Position numbers and translations under genes: made by a program
Shown: positions 24,383 to 33,686 of the stretch, piece after piece
Layout of the letters: each line of letters opens with the position of its first letter
Position numbering within the stretch: position 1 is the first letter of the stretch
Assembly (NCBI RefSeq): GCF_030519475.1
Contig: NZ_JAUMKD010000004.1
Location: forward strand, 273,501-337,500
DNA from: Micromonospora sp. C28SCA-DRY-2
Lineage (GTDB): Bacteria > Actinomycetota > Actinomycetes > Mycobacteriales > Micromonosporaceae
Direction of reading: 5' to 3'
Length of the DNA stretch: 64,000 bases
Notes under the pieces: model-generated
Database searches by the model: none
The model's input: the letters and a program-made list of their open reading frames with translations, nothing else
Told to the model about the DNA's origin: nothing

Positions 24383-24390
24383 CCCCAGGC

Positions 24391-25494
24391 TCAGGCCAGC
24401 GCCGACTCGGCGGCGGCCAGGAAGGCGTCGTTCTCGGCCGGGGTGCCGATGGTGACCCGGACCCCGTCGCCCGGGAACGGGCGGACGATGACCCCGCGCG
24501 CCTCGCACGCCTTGCCGAAGTCCACCGCCCGGTCGCCCAGCGGCAGCCAGACGAAGTTCGCCTGGCTGGTCGGCACGTCCGGGACCAGCTTGCGCAGCGC
24601 CTCGGTGACCCGCTCCCGCTCGGCGATCACCAGGGCGCAGCGCCGTTCCACCTCGGCGGCCTGGGCCAGCGCGGCGAGCGCCCCGGCCTGTGCGGCCATG
24701 CTGGTGGAGAAGGGGGTGACGACCTTGCGGACGGCCGCCGCCACCTCGGGCTGCGCCACCAGCCAGCCGATCCGCAGGCCGGCCAGCCCCCACGCCTTCG
24801 ACAGCGTGCGCAGCACCGCGACGTTCGGCCGGTCGAGGTAGCTCAGCCCGTCGGGCACCTCGGGGTCGGTGACGAACTCCCGGTACGCCTCGTCGATGAC
24901 CACCAGCACGTCGTCCGGCACCGCGTCGAGGAACCGGTCCAGCTCCGCGCGGCGCACGGCGGTGCCGGTGGGGTTGTTCGGGTTGCAGACCAGGATCATC
25001 CGGGTCCGGTCGGTCACCGCCGCGGCCATCGCCGCGAGGTCGTGCCCGTGCCCGGCGTCGTTGGGCACCCGCACGCTGGTCGCACCGCTGGTCGCCGCGA
25101 TGATCGGGTACGCCTCGAACGAACGCCACGCGTAGAGCAGCTCGTCGCCGGGCAGGCAGGTGGCCCGGACCAGGTGCTCGGCCAGCGCCACCGACCCGCA
25201 GCCGGTGGCGATCCGGTCGGCGGCCACGCCGTACCGCTCGGCCAGCGCCTCGCGGAGCGCGACGACGCCCATGTCCGGGTAGCGGTGCACCCCGGCGGCG
25301 GCCTCGGTCACCGCCTCCACCACGCCGGGCAGCGGCCCGTACGGCACCTCGTTGCTGGCCAGCTTGATCGCCTCGGGCAGCCCCAGCTCGCGGGCCAGGT
25401 CGGCCGGGCTGCGGCCGGGAACATAGTTGGGCAGCGCGTCCAGGTCGGCGCGGGTCAGCCGCAGCGCCGGCTGCTGGCGTCCGGTCTCGGTCAT
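24391..25494 (-). CDS. HisC-family aminotransferase (histidinol-phosphate or aromatic)
   Basis: 367-aa class I/II PLP aminotransferase. The PLP Lys is in RTLSKAWGLAGLRIGW; ASNEVPYGPLP, CNPNNPTGT and IDEAYREF complete the HisC/Pat pattern. No other his genes are nearby, whereas hpd, hmgA and fahA are, so aromatic amino-acid transamination (Tyr or Phe to the keto acid) is the more likely role; sequence alone cannot separate HisC2 from Pat. The start overlaps the stop of the upstream RDD gene (ATGA at 25491-25494). Confidence 0.88.
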   Translation of the reverse strand: MTETGRQQPALRLTRADLDALPNYVPGRSPADLARELGLPEAIKLASNEVPYGPLPGVVEAVTEAAAGVHRYPDMGVVALREALAERYGVAADRIATGCGSVALAEHLVRATCLPGDELLYAWRSFEAYPIIAATSGATSVRVPNDAGHGHDLAAMAAAVTDRTRMILVCNPNNPTGTAVRRAELDRFLDAVPDDVLVVIDEAYREFVTDPEVPDGLSYLDRPNVAVLRTLSKAWGLAGLRIGWLVAQPEVAAAVRKVVTPFSTSMAAQAGALAALAQAAEVERRCALVIAERERVTEALRKLVPDVPTSQANFVWLPLGDRAVDFGKACEARGVIVRPFPGDGVRVTIGTPAENDAFLAAAESALA

Positions 25495-26408
25495 GGGGTG
25501 TCTCCCGGGGGGTTGGTGCGGTCGTTCGGGGTGGGGCGGGCGGGGGTGCGGGGCAGCTGGACCACCACGGTCTGCGCCCGCTTGTCGTGCAGCGCCTGCC
25601 GCAGGGGGTGGTCGAAGAGCGGGGAGAGCGCGTCGAGGAGCTGGAGCAGCAGGCCGAGGCCGCAGCAGTACCAGAGCAGGGTGGGCAGGCCGAGGGTGTT
25701 CCACCGGCGCAGCGCCCGGCCGAAGCCGAGCGGCTCGTTGCCGGCCAGCGGCAGCACCTTGACGCCCATCACCCGCTTGCCGAAGGTCTGCCCGGTGGAG
25801 GCCATCGTCGGCACCTCGTACGCGAGCCAGAGCGCGGTGGCGATCAGCAGGATGACGATCTGCAACCCGCCGGCCTGCTCGCTCGGCTGCGGCAGCCCCT
25901 CGGTCGAGGTGTCGCCGGCCAGCGCCCGCCGCCACACCTCCCGCCAGTACGGGGTGACCTCCTCGATCAGCCGCCAGACGAACCAGCCGTTCACCACGGC
26001 GTTCAGCGCGAAGACGACGCCGAAGTCGATCAGCCGGGCGATCAGCCGGGAGCCGAAGCCGGCCAGCGGCAGCCCGTGCGGGCGCGGCTCCGGCGGCCGG
26101 CCGGGCCACTGCCCCGGCGGCCAGGCCGGTGGCATGCCGGGATGGGGGTAGGTCTGTCCCGGATAGAGCGGTCCGGGGGGCGGCGCGCCGGGAGGCCCGC
26201 CCGGTGTGGCGACCGGCGGGCCGGACACGGTGACCGGGGTCGCCGGGACCGGCGGCGGAGCGGGGGCCGGGGGCGGTTCGGCCGGCGGTGGCCCCTCGGG
26301 CACGGCGGCGTCGACGGGGATCGGCGCGCCGATCCACCCCTCGCCGTCCCAGTACCGCCGGGTCTCCGGGTCGGCGGGGTCGACGTACCAGCCGGGTGCC
26401 ACGCTCAC
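25491..26408 (-). CDS. RDD-family membrane protein with N-terminal DUF2510
   Basis: 305 aa. Residues about 4-27 form a DUF2510 motif (PGWYVDPADPETRRYWDGE), followed by a roughly 85-residue Pro-rich linker and an RDD domain with three to four membrane helices (SRLIARLIDFGVVFALNAVV; STGQTFGKRVMGVKVLPLAG). RDD proteins are small membrane proteins, some shown to exchange ions. The GTG start lies inside the first copy of a 59-bp tandem repeat, so the repeat forms its leader. Translationally coupled to the aminotransferase. Confidence 0.85.
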   Translation of the reverse strand: MSVAPGWYVDPADPETRRYWDGEGWIGAPIPVDAAVPEGPPPAEPPPAPAPPPVPATPVTVSGPPVATPGGPPGAPPPGPLYPGQTYPHPGMPPAWPPGQWPGRPPEPRPHGLPLAGFGSRLIARLIDFGVVFALNAVVNGWFVWRLIEEVTPYWREVWRRALAGDTSTEGLPQPSEQAGGLQIVILLIATALWLAYEVPTMASTGQTFGKRVMGVKVLPLAGNEPLGFGRALRRWNTLGLPTLLWYCCGLGLLLQLLDALSPLFDHPLRQALHDKRAQTVVVQLPRTPARPTPNDRTNPPGDTP

Positions 26409-26580
26409 TGTGCCGCCTCGGTTCGCGACTGCGGGGCTCGCAGGCCCGGCTCACTCCTCGCGCTCACTGTGCCGCCTCGGTTCGCGACTGCGGGGCTCGC
26501 AGGCCCGGCTCACTCCTCGCGCTCACTGTGCCGCCTCGGTTCGCGACTGCGGGGCTCGCAGGCCCGGCTCACTCCTCGCG
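26404..26580. repeat. three tandem copies of a 59-bp repeat
   Basis: Copies start at 26404, 26463 and 26522 and are identical over 59 bp, with a 5-bp remnant at 26581. Each contains a CTGCG/CGCAG hairpin and, on the minus strand, a GAGGAGTGAG stretch. The array fills the gap between the two RDD genes and the first copy overlaps the start of the left one. Confidence 0.95.
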
Positions 26581-26581
26581 C

Positions 26582-27289
26582 TCACGGAGCAACCTTAACG
26601 ACGACCGTGCGGGCGAAGCGGTCGTGCAGGCACTGCTGCCACGGCTTGTCCCACAGCTGCCACAGCCCGTCGAGGTAGCCGAGGCCGGGGACCAGGCCGC
26701 CGACGTGCTGCACCAGGAACCGCCGCACGGCGGCCCGGCGGTCCAGCGACCGCGCCGGGTCCAGCGGCACGACCCGCAGCTTCATGACCTTCTTGCCGTA
26801 GGTCTGGCCGCTGCGGAACATCATCTCGACGTAGTAGACGTAGGCGACGACGAACGAGATCGCGACGATCGCGAGTTCCATCCAGAGGAACGGCACGACG
26901 AAGTCGCGCCACAGGTCCGGCTGCGCGACCGTGCCGTCCGGGGCGATCCGGACGAGGTCGGGCAGGACGACCGCGAAGAAGATGATCAGTGCCGGCACCG
27001 CGAGCACGACCCCGACGCCGTAGAAGACCGCGGCGTCGATCAGCGCGGCCAGCAGCCGGTCGGTGAAGCTGGCCAGCGGCTGCCCGGCGGGGGTGAGCGT
27101 CGGCGCCGGGCGGGGCGGCCCGAGGTGACCCGGCGGCGGGACCCACCCGGGCGGCGGGTGGCCGGCCGGGGTGAACTGCGGCGGCACCGGGTACCCCTGG
27201 GTGGCGGGACCGGAAGGCGGCGCGAAGCCGCCGGCGGTGGGCGAGGGCCCACCCGCCGGCGGCGTCGGGTACGTCGGAGGCTGCGTCAC
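26582..27289 (-). CDS. RDD-family membrane protein
   Basis: 235 aa. A 65-residue Pro/Gly-rich cytoplasmic N-terminus leads to an RDD domain: PLASFTDRLLAALIDAAVFY (with the Arg and Asp that name the family), three hydrophobic helices, and SGQTYGKKVMKLRVVPLDPA. No DUF2510. Paralogue of the neighbouring RDD gene, separated from it by the 59-bp repeat array. GTG start 11 bp after the hpd stop, so it is probably cotranscribed with hpd. Role unknown. Confidence 0.85.
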   Translation of the reverse strand: MTQPPTYPTPPAGGPSPTAGGFAPPSGPATQGYPVPPQFTPAGHPPPGWVPPPGHLGPPRPAPTLTPAGQPLASFTDRLLAALIDAAVFYGVGVVLAVPALIIFFAVVLPDLVRIAPDGTVAQPDLWRDFVVPFLWMELAIVAISFVVAYVYYVEMMFRSGQTYGKKVMKLRVVPLDPARSLDRRAAVRRFLVQHVGGLVPGLGYLDGLWQLWDKPWQQCLHDRFARTVVVKVAP

Positions 27290-27300
27290 GCTCGACAGTG

Positions 27301-28506
27301 TTACAGGTTGCCGCGCTTCTCCTGCTCCCGCTCGATGGCCTCGAAGAGCGCCTTGAAGTTGCCCTTGCCGAAGCCGAGCGAGCCGTGCCGCTCGATCAGC
27401 TCGAAGAAGACGGTCGGGCGGTCCTGCACCGGCTTGGTGAAGATCTGGAGCAGGTAGCCGTCCTCGTCCCGGTCCACCAGGATCTTGCGGGCCTTCAGCT
27501 CCTCGATCGGCACCCGCACCTGGCCGATCCGGGCGCGCAGCTCCGGGTCGTCGTAGTAGGAGTCCGGGGTGTCCAGGAACTCCACGCCGGCGGCGCGCAT
27601 CGCGTCGACGCTGGCCAGGATGTCGTTGGTGGCGACGGCGATGTGCTGGGCGCCCGGGCCCTGGTAGAACTCCAGGTACTCGTCGATCTGCGACTTCTTG
27701 CGGGCGATCGCCGGCTCGTTGAGCGGGAACTTCACCTTGCGGGTGCCGTTGGCGACCACCTTGCTCATCAGCGCCGAGTAGTCGGTGGCGATGTCGTCGC
27801 CGATGAACTCCGCCATGTTCGAGAAGCCCATGACGCGCTTGTAGAACTCCACCCACTCGTCCATCCGGCCGAGTTCGACGTTGCCGACGATGTGGTCGAC
27901 GGCCTGGAAGAAGCGCTTCGGCTGGACGCCGGCGTCGATCATCGGCTGCCGGTCCACGATCGGCCCGCGGGCCACGAAGCCGGGCAGGAACGGGCCGGTG
28001 TAGCGGGACCGGTCGACCAGGGTGTGCCGGGTGTCGCCGTAGGTGGCGATGGCGGCCATCCGGACCGTGCCGTGCTCGTCGTTGACGTCGTGCGGCTCGA
28101 CCAGGCCGGTGGCGCCCTGCGCGGTGGCGTGCGCGTACGCGGCGTCGACGTCCGGCACCTCCAGCGCGATGTCGCTGACCCCGTCGCTGTGCTTCGCGAC
28201 GTGCTCGGCGCCCTCGGCGTCCGGGCGGACCGCGCCGGTCAGCACGAACCGGGCCGACCCGCTGGTCAGCACGTACTGGGCGTGGTCGCGGTAGCCCTGC
28301 TCCGGGCCCCGGTAGGCGACGCAGGTCATGCCGAACGCGGTGGAGTAGTAGTGCGCCGCCTGCTTGGCGTTGCCCACCAGGAAGTGCACGTGGTCGAGTC
28401 CCTTGACCGGGAACGGGTCACGGCTGATGTCGTGGTCGACCGCGCCGACGAGCGCGTCGACGTCGACCTCCTCGGTCGGGGCGGGTCGGTCGATCGCCTG
28501 GGTCAT
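27301..28506 (-). CDS. hpd: 4-hydroxyphenylpyruvate dioxygenase
   Basis: Fe(II) enzyme converting 4-hydroxyphenylpyruvate to homogentisate in tyrosine catabolism. 401 aa with two VOC-type half domains: the first begins GLDHVHFLVGNAKQAAHYY, the second carries the iron triad in AVDHIVGNV (His), GAQHIAVAT (His) and FFELIERHG (Glu). The C-terminal GKGNFKALFEAIE helix gates the active site. A GGGAGG site precedes the ATG. It diverges from an Lrp/AsnC-type regulator with an operator-like dyad between them. Confidence 0.96.
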   Translation of the reverse strand: MTQAIDRPAPTEEVDVDALVGAVDHDISRDPFPVKGLDHVHFLVGNAKQAAHYYSTAFGMTCVAYRGPEQGYRDHAQYVLTSGSARFVLTGAVRPDAEGAEHVAKHSDGVSDIALEVPDVDAAYAHATAQGATGLVEPHDVNDEHGTVRMAAIATYGDTRHTLVDRSRYTGPFLPGFVARGPIVDRQPMIDAGVQPKRFFQAVDHIVGNVELGRMDEWVEFYKRVMGFSNMAEFIGDDIATDYSALMSKVVANGTRKVKFPLNEPAIARKKSQIDEYLEFYQGPGAQHIAVATNDILASVDAMRAAGVEFLDTPDSYYDDPELRARIGQVRVPIEELKARKILVDRDEDGYLLQIFTKPVQDRPTVFFELIERHGSLGFGKGNFKALFEAIEREQEKRGNL

Positions 28507-28595
28507 GGTGGCCTCCCTTGCGTACCGGCCGGCCTCATGGGCCGTCGCCGTGCGGATGTTCCTCCGCCGAGCATCGCGGTGACCGGCGTCACTGG

Positions 28596-28627
28596 GCAAC
28601 TGTCAGCGTGAACGCTGGTCAGGTTGC
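28596..28627. promoter_or_regulatory. dyad operator between hpd and the Lrp-type regulator
   Basis: CAGCGT (28604-28609) and ACGCTG (28612-28617) form a perfect inner dyad. Outer arms GCAAC (28596-28600) and GTTGC (28623-28627) extend it. It is a good candidate binding site for the divergent Lrp/AsnC protein. Confidence 0.6.
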
Positions 28628-28649
28628 GCATTCAGTAGGGTGTTGACCC

Positions 28650-29138
28650 ATGAATGGTGGTCAGGGTGTACAGCTGGACGACCTCGACGCCCGGTTGATC
28701 GAGTTGTTCGCCGAGGAGCCCCGGATCGGGGTGCTGGAGTGCTCCCGGCGGCTCGGCGTGGCCCGGGGCACCGTCCAGGCCCGGCTGGACAAGCTGGTCG
28801 AGCGCGGGGTGATCGCCGGGTTCGGGCCGGACATCTCACCGGCGGCCATCGGGTTCGCGGTGACCAGCTTCGTCACCCTGGAGATCAGCCAGCGGCACGG
28901 GCACGACCCGGTCGCCGCGCACCTGACAGCGATCCCCGAGGTGCTGGAGGCGCACACCATCACCGGCTCCAGCGACCTGCTCTGCCGGATCGTGGCCCGC
29001 TCGAACACCGACCTGCAACGGGTGATCGACCAGATCGTCTCCTACGAGGGCATCACCCGCGCCTCGACGATCATCGCCCTGGCCGAGCAGATCCCGTACC
29101 GCACCCTGCCGCTGGTCCGTTCCGCCGCCGGCCGCTGA
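28650..29138 (+). CDS. Lrp/AsnC-family transcriptional regulator
   Basis: 162 aa. N-terminal helix-turn-helix of the Lrp type (LDARLIELFAEEPRIGVLEC, RRLGVARGTVQARLDKL), then the RAM/AsnC ligand domain (LTAIPEVLEAHTITGSSDLL). A TAGGGT -10 box at 28636-28641 sits 8 nt before the ATG. Divergent from hpd, and likely its regulator, sensing an aromatic amino or keto acid; this is inferred from position. Confidence 0.92.
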   Translation: MNGGQGVQLDDLDARLIELFAEEPRIGVLECSRRLGVARGTVQARLDKLVERGVIAGFGPDISPAAIGFAVTSFVTLEISQRHGHDPVAAHLTAIPEVLEAHTITGSSDLLCRIVARSNTDLQRVIDQIVSYEGITRASTIIALAEQIPYRTLPLVRSAAGR

Positions 29139-29215
29139 CCGGCCGGTCCGAGAAAGCGCGGCGACACGCGGCGCGGGGACACGGGAGTCCGGTGATCGTG
29201 ACTACCGTGTCCGGT

Positions 29216-30655
29216 GTGGCGAAGGGGAGCGGCCTCGGCGTACGTGGCGGGTTGCTGCTCGCGCTGATCGTGGTCGTCGTCCTCGCCGCGACCGGGGTGT
29301 GGAACCCGTTCCCGACCATGTGGGACTGGGTCGACCGGAGCGAGCCGATCGCCGAGCCCGACGTGGTCTGGCAGCAGCGCATCGGCGGCACCCCGCGCAG
29401 CGTCACCATCGCCGGCGACACCGTCGTGGTCGAGCAGCGTACCCGGGTGGAGGCCCGCGCGCTGGGCACCGGCACCCAGCTGTGGGAGCGCAAGGCGGAC
29501 TGGTCGGCGGTGGCCGGCGGCGACCGGGACGCCGTCGTCGTCGTGGGCAAGCTGCTGGTCAAGGGGTACGAGGTGCTCGACCCGACCACCGGGGCGACCC
29601 GCCGCCGCGACGACGACGCGGTGGCCGTGTGGACGTACCGCAACCTCCTGCTGGACGCGCACTGCGTCGACGCCACCGACTGCACGCTGAGCGCCTGGGA
29701 CCCGCGCGGCAGCACCCCGCTCTGGACGGCGTTCATGCCGGGGGTGCGCAGCGGGCTGCTCGGCGACAACCCCGGCCTGCTCGGCACCCGCCGGCTCGAC
29801 GCCATGCGGATCGACGAGGAGGTGGCCGGGCCGGAACCGGTGCCGCCGCTGCTCGGGTTTCCGGTGGACGGCCGGGTGCACGTGGTGGACACCGCCACCG
29901 GCCGGGTGCTGCAGAACGTCGAACCGGGCCGGGACGAGCGGCTCTCCGTGGTCGGCGGCCGGATGCTGCGAATCACCGCCCGGTCCCAGGACGGCAGCTG
30001 CTACTTCGCCATCTCCGCCCGGGACCCGGCGACCGGTCAGGAGACCTGGCAGCGCTCCGGGATCAACCTGCGTACCGCCGACAGCGCGGGCTGCGCCCAG
30101 CGGGAGGATCCGCAGGGGGCGCGGAGCGTGTTGATCGGGGTGGCCCCGGACGGCCGGGAGGCGGTCCTCGACGGCTACGACGGGCGGCTGCTCTGGGTCG
30201 GCGCCGAGGGCGAGAAGCTGCTCGCCGTCGACGACCGCTACGCGCTGGCCCGGACGGCCGACAAGGGCGCCGTGGTGGCCCGCGAGCTGGCCGGCGGCCA
30301 GGTGCGGTGGCGGCGACCCTCCGGCGCCAAGGCCGGTGCCGCGCTCACCCCGTACGCGGCGCTGATCGCCGACGAGAAGCCGTCCCGACTGGTCGCGCTC
30401 GACCCCCGGACCGGGCGGGAACTGGCCGTGCTGCGGACCGCCGCGAACGCGCTGGCGGTCGGCCCCAGCGGCATGATCATCGGGGAGGGGCGGGAGATCG
30501 CCTACGTGCGCTTCTCCGGCGCGGCCGGGGCGCCCCCGCCCAGCGGCGGCGTCCCCGCCCCGGGCGGCACCGGCCAGGTGGTCCCGGAGCCGGCCGACAG
30601 CTGCGGCCCGAAGCGGGAACTCTGCCCGGACCCCGACCGCGGCAAGGACGGGTGA
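29216..30655 (+). CDS. membrane-anchored PQQ-like beta-propeller protein
   Basis: About 479 aa. One membrane helix (GLLLALIVVVVLAATGVW), then a beta-propeller with blades such as RVEARALGTGTQLWERKADW, VVDTATGRVLQNVEPG and LVALDPRTGRELAVL, and a Pro/Gly/Cys-rich tail. Several GTG codons compete as start (29192, 29198, 29216). I prefer 29216 because TACCGT at 29203-29208 ends 7 nt before it, the spacing seen at many genes here. A GGGAG site would favour 29198. Same architecture as the protein at 20822-22075. Confidence 0.78.
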   Translation: MAKGSGLGVRGGLLLALIVVVVLAATGVWNPFPTMWDWVDRSEPIAEPDVVWQQRIGGTPRSVTIAGDTVVVEQRTRVEARALGTGTQLWERKADWSAVAGGDRDAVVVVGKLLVKGYEVLDPTTGATRRRDDDAVAVWTYRNLLLDAHCVDATDCTLSAWDPRGSTPLWTAFMPGVRSGLLGDNPGLLGTRRLDAMRIDEEVAGPEPVPPLLGFPVDGRVHVVDTATGRVLQNVEPGRDERLSVVGGRMLRITARSQDGSCYFAISARDPATGQETWQRSGINLRTADSAGCAQREDPQGARSVLIGVAPDGREAVLDGYDGRLLWVGAEGEKLLAVDDRYALARTADKGAVVARELAGGQVRWRRPSGAKAGAALTPYAALIADEKPSRLVALDPRTGRELAVLRTAANALAVGPSGMIIGEGREIAYVRFSGAAGAPPPSGGVPAPGGTGQVVPEPADSCGPKRELCPDPDRGKDG

Positions 30656-30722
30656 GAGCGGCGTCCCAGGACGCACCCGGCGGGTGGGACCGATCGACCG
30701 CTCTGCCCTAGGCTTGCCGGTC

Positions 30723-32393
<1,671 letters not shown>

Positions 32394-32442
32394 GAATCTA
32401 AAGAATTTTGAGTTCGTCGCCCATCTTAGGGATTTCAGATTG

Positions 32443-32459
32443 CCCTGAAGTCTTCAGGG
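32443..32459. promoter_or_regulatory. perfect 17-bp palindrome upstream of the RAMA-domain gene
   Basis: CCCTGAAG-T-CTTCAGGG with 8-bp arms and a single central base, in an AT-rich stretch 33 bp before the start codon at 32492. It could be an operator, or a hairpin ending fumarase transcription. Confidence 0.55.
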
Positions 32460-32491
32460 ATCTACTGTCACTCTCGATGGGAGGGCGCCGC

Positions 32492-32899
32492 ATGCCATTG
32501 ATCGAGGTGGACGACGCCACCGATAGATATCTGGCCTTCGCCGCTGGCGTCGCCGGGCTGACCAAGGGGGAGGTGGTCGCTCGGCTGGTGGCCCGGGCTC
32601 AAGCGGCCGTCGAGCCGCAGCCGGCTGAGGACGGCAACGCCGAACCCGCCTCCGTGCGGGTCTACGCGGACTACGCCGGCCACCGTACCTACGCTCTGTT
32701 CGTGCCGGGACCAGGCCGAATCGAGATTACGTCCGGCGCGCTCGCCGGGCGGTCGTTCCGGACTCCCAGCCAGGCGGCGCGGGAGATTGTCCACCATCAC
32801 AACCCGAACGTGAGTCCGCACCGCAACGGCTGGGGCTTCTTCTTCGTGGCCGCCACCGGCGCCCCGTTGCAGAGCCTTCGCCACCGATCAGTGCAGTGA
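32492..32899 (+). CDS. RAMA-domain protein (restriction-associated modified-DNA reader)
   Basis: 135 aa. The C-terminal half fits the RAMA pattern: GALAGRSFRTPSQAAREIV, a short spacer, then NGWGFFFVAATGAPLQSLR (the family core is F-x-S/T-P-S-x-A-A ... N-G-W ... F/W ... G-x-x-L-x-x-L/R). RAMA domains are predicted to read modified bases and occur with restriction and defence enzymes. The N-terminal about 45 residues (EVDDATDRYLAFAAGVAGLT) look like a small ribbon-helix-helix or helical dimer domain. A GGGAGG site precedes the ATG. Coding sequence and flanks are less GC-rich than the fumarase genes on either side, suggesting acquisition. Confidence 0.75.
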   Translation: MPLIEVDDATDRYLAFAAGVAGLTKGEVVARLVARAQAAVEPQPAEDGNAEPASVRVYADYAGHRTYALFVPGPGRIEITSGALAGRSFRTPSQAAREIVHHHNPNVSPHRNGWGFFFVAATGAPLQSLRHRSVQ

Positions 32900-32914
32900 T
32901 TCGGAAATAGCAAT

Positions 32915-32952
32915 GCCCCGGGTTGCTTGCTGGGCAGAGGCAACACCGGGGC
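32915..32952 (+). terminator. hairpin between the RAMA and Abi genes
   Basis: 12-bp stem with one bulged base (32915-32926 with 32940-32952), loop 13 nt, 15 bp after the RAMA gene stop. The Abi gene after it has its own TATTAG hexamer at about 32964. Confidence 0.6.
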
Positions 32953-32997
32953 TTACGTGGGCCATATTAGCGCACCGGAACGAGAAGGGCGAAGGTC

Positions 32998-33669
32998 GTG
33001 GCCAACCTGATGGCCGTGGAGCGGGCGCTCTCGCTGAGCCGGCTTGAACCGTACGTCAAGGCCGCCGGTGCGGGGCTCGCGGAGGGGGTGCGACTCTACG
33101 AGTGGAACATCGCCATCTCGGCGGCGTTCTTCGAGGTGCTCGCCCATTTCGAGGTGACCCTGCGCAACGCGCTCCATGAACGGCTGACGGTGTTGGCTGA
33201 TCGAGAAGCGTGGTGGTCCGCACCGGGGCTCACCTTCACCCCTGCCGCTACGGACATGATCGATAAGGCCTGCGCTGAGATGACCCGCCGCGGCACCGAC
33301 GGGAGCACAGGTCACGTCGTCGCCGCTCTGCCGTTCGGGTTCTGGGTCGGGCTGCTGAGCGCCGGAGGCCGCTGCAACTACGAGATGACGCTGTGGCGGC
33401 CCGGCCTTCGCCGCGCCTTCCCGGGCTACCGCGGAACCCGATCGGCTCTGTATCCCCGGCTGAACACGCTGCGACTGCTGCGCAACCGGATCGCGCACCA
33501 CGAGCCCATCTATCGCCGACACCTGGCTGCCGACCACGACACCATCATCGAGTTGACAACCTGGATCTCGCCGGGGTTCACGTCGTGGGTAGCCGAGCGC
33601 AGTCGGGTTCCCGCGCTTCTGGCTGAGCATCCGCTTTCTGGCTCTCCTCGCTGCGACGACCAGCCATGA
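32998..33669 (+). CDS. Abi-like protein (Abi_2 family)
   Basis: 223 aa. The signature is LRNRIAHHEPI near residue 160 (Arg-Asn-x4-His ... Pro-Ile), the R-N-x-x-x-H RNase-type motif of HEPN proteins, to which Abi_2 proteins belong. The N-terminal NIAISAAFFEVLAHFEVTLR and the Trp-rich loop ALPFGFWVGLLS are also family features. Abi_2 proteins include phage abortive-infection effectors (AbiD/AbiF). GTG start with an AAGG site. It lies 98 bp after the RAMA gene and its stop overlaps the ATG at 33666. Defence function is inferred. Confidence 0.82.
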   Translation: MANLMAVERALSLSRLEPYVKAAGAGLAEGVRLYEWNIAISAAFFEVLAHFEVTLRNALHERLTVLADREAWWSAPGLTFTPAATDMIDKACAEMTRRGTDGSTGHVVAALPFGFWVGLLSAGGRCNYEMTLWRPGLRRAFPGYRGTRSALYPRLNTLRLLRNRIAHHEPIYRRHLAADHDTIIELTTWISPGFTSWVAERSRVPALLAEHPLSGSPRCDDQP

Positions 33670-33686
33670 GCGGCAGGATGGTACGC

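Noticed and set aside
24391..25494. Histidine biosynthesis locus
   Set aside because: The HisC-type gene has no other his gene near it; its neighbours are tyrosine-degradation and RDD genes.
26404..26580. 59-bp direct repeats as a CRISPR array
   Set aside because: The copies are contiguous with no unique spacers between them and no cas genes nearby.
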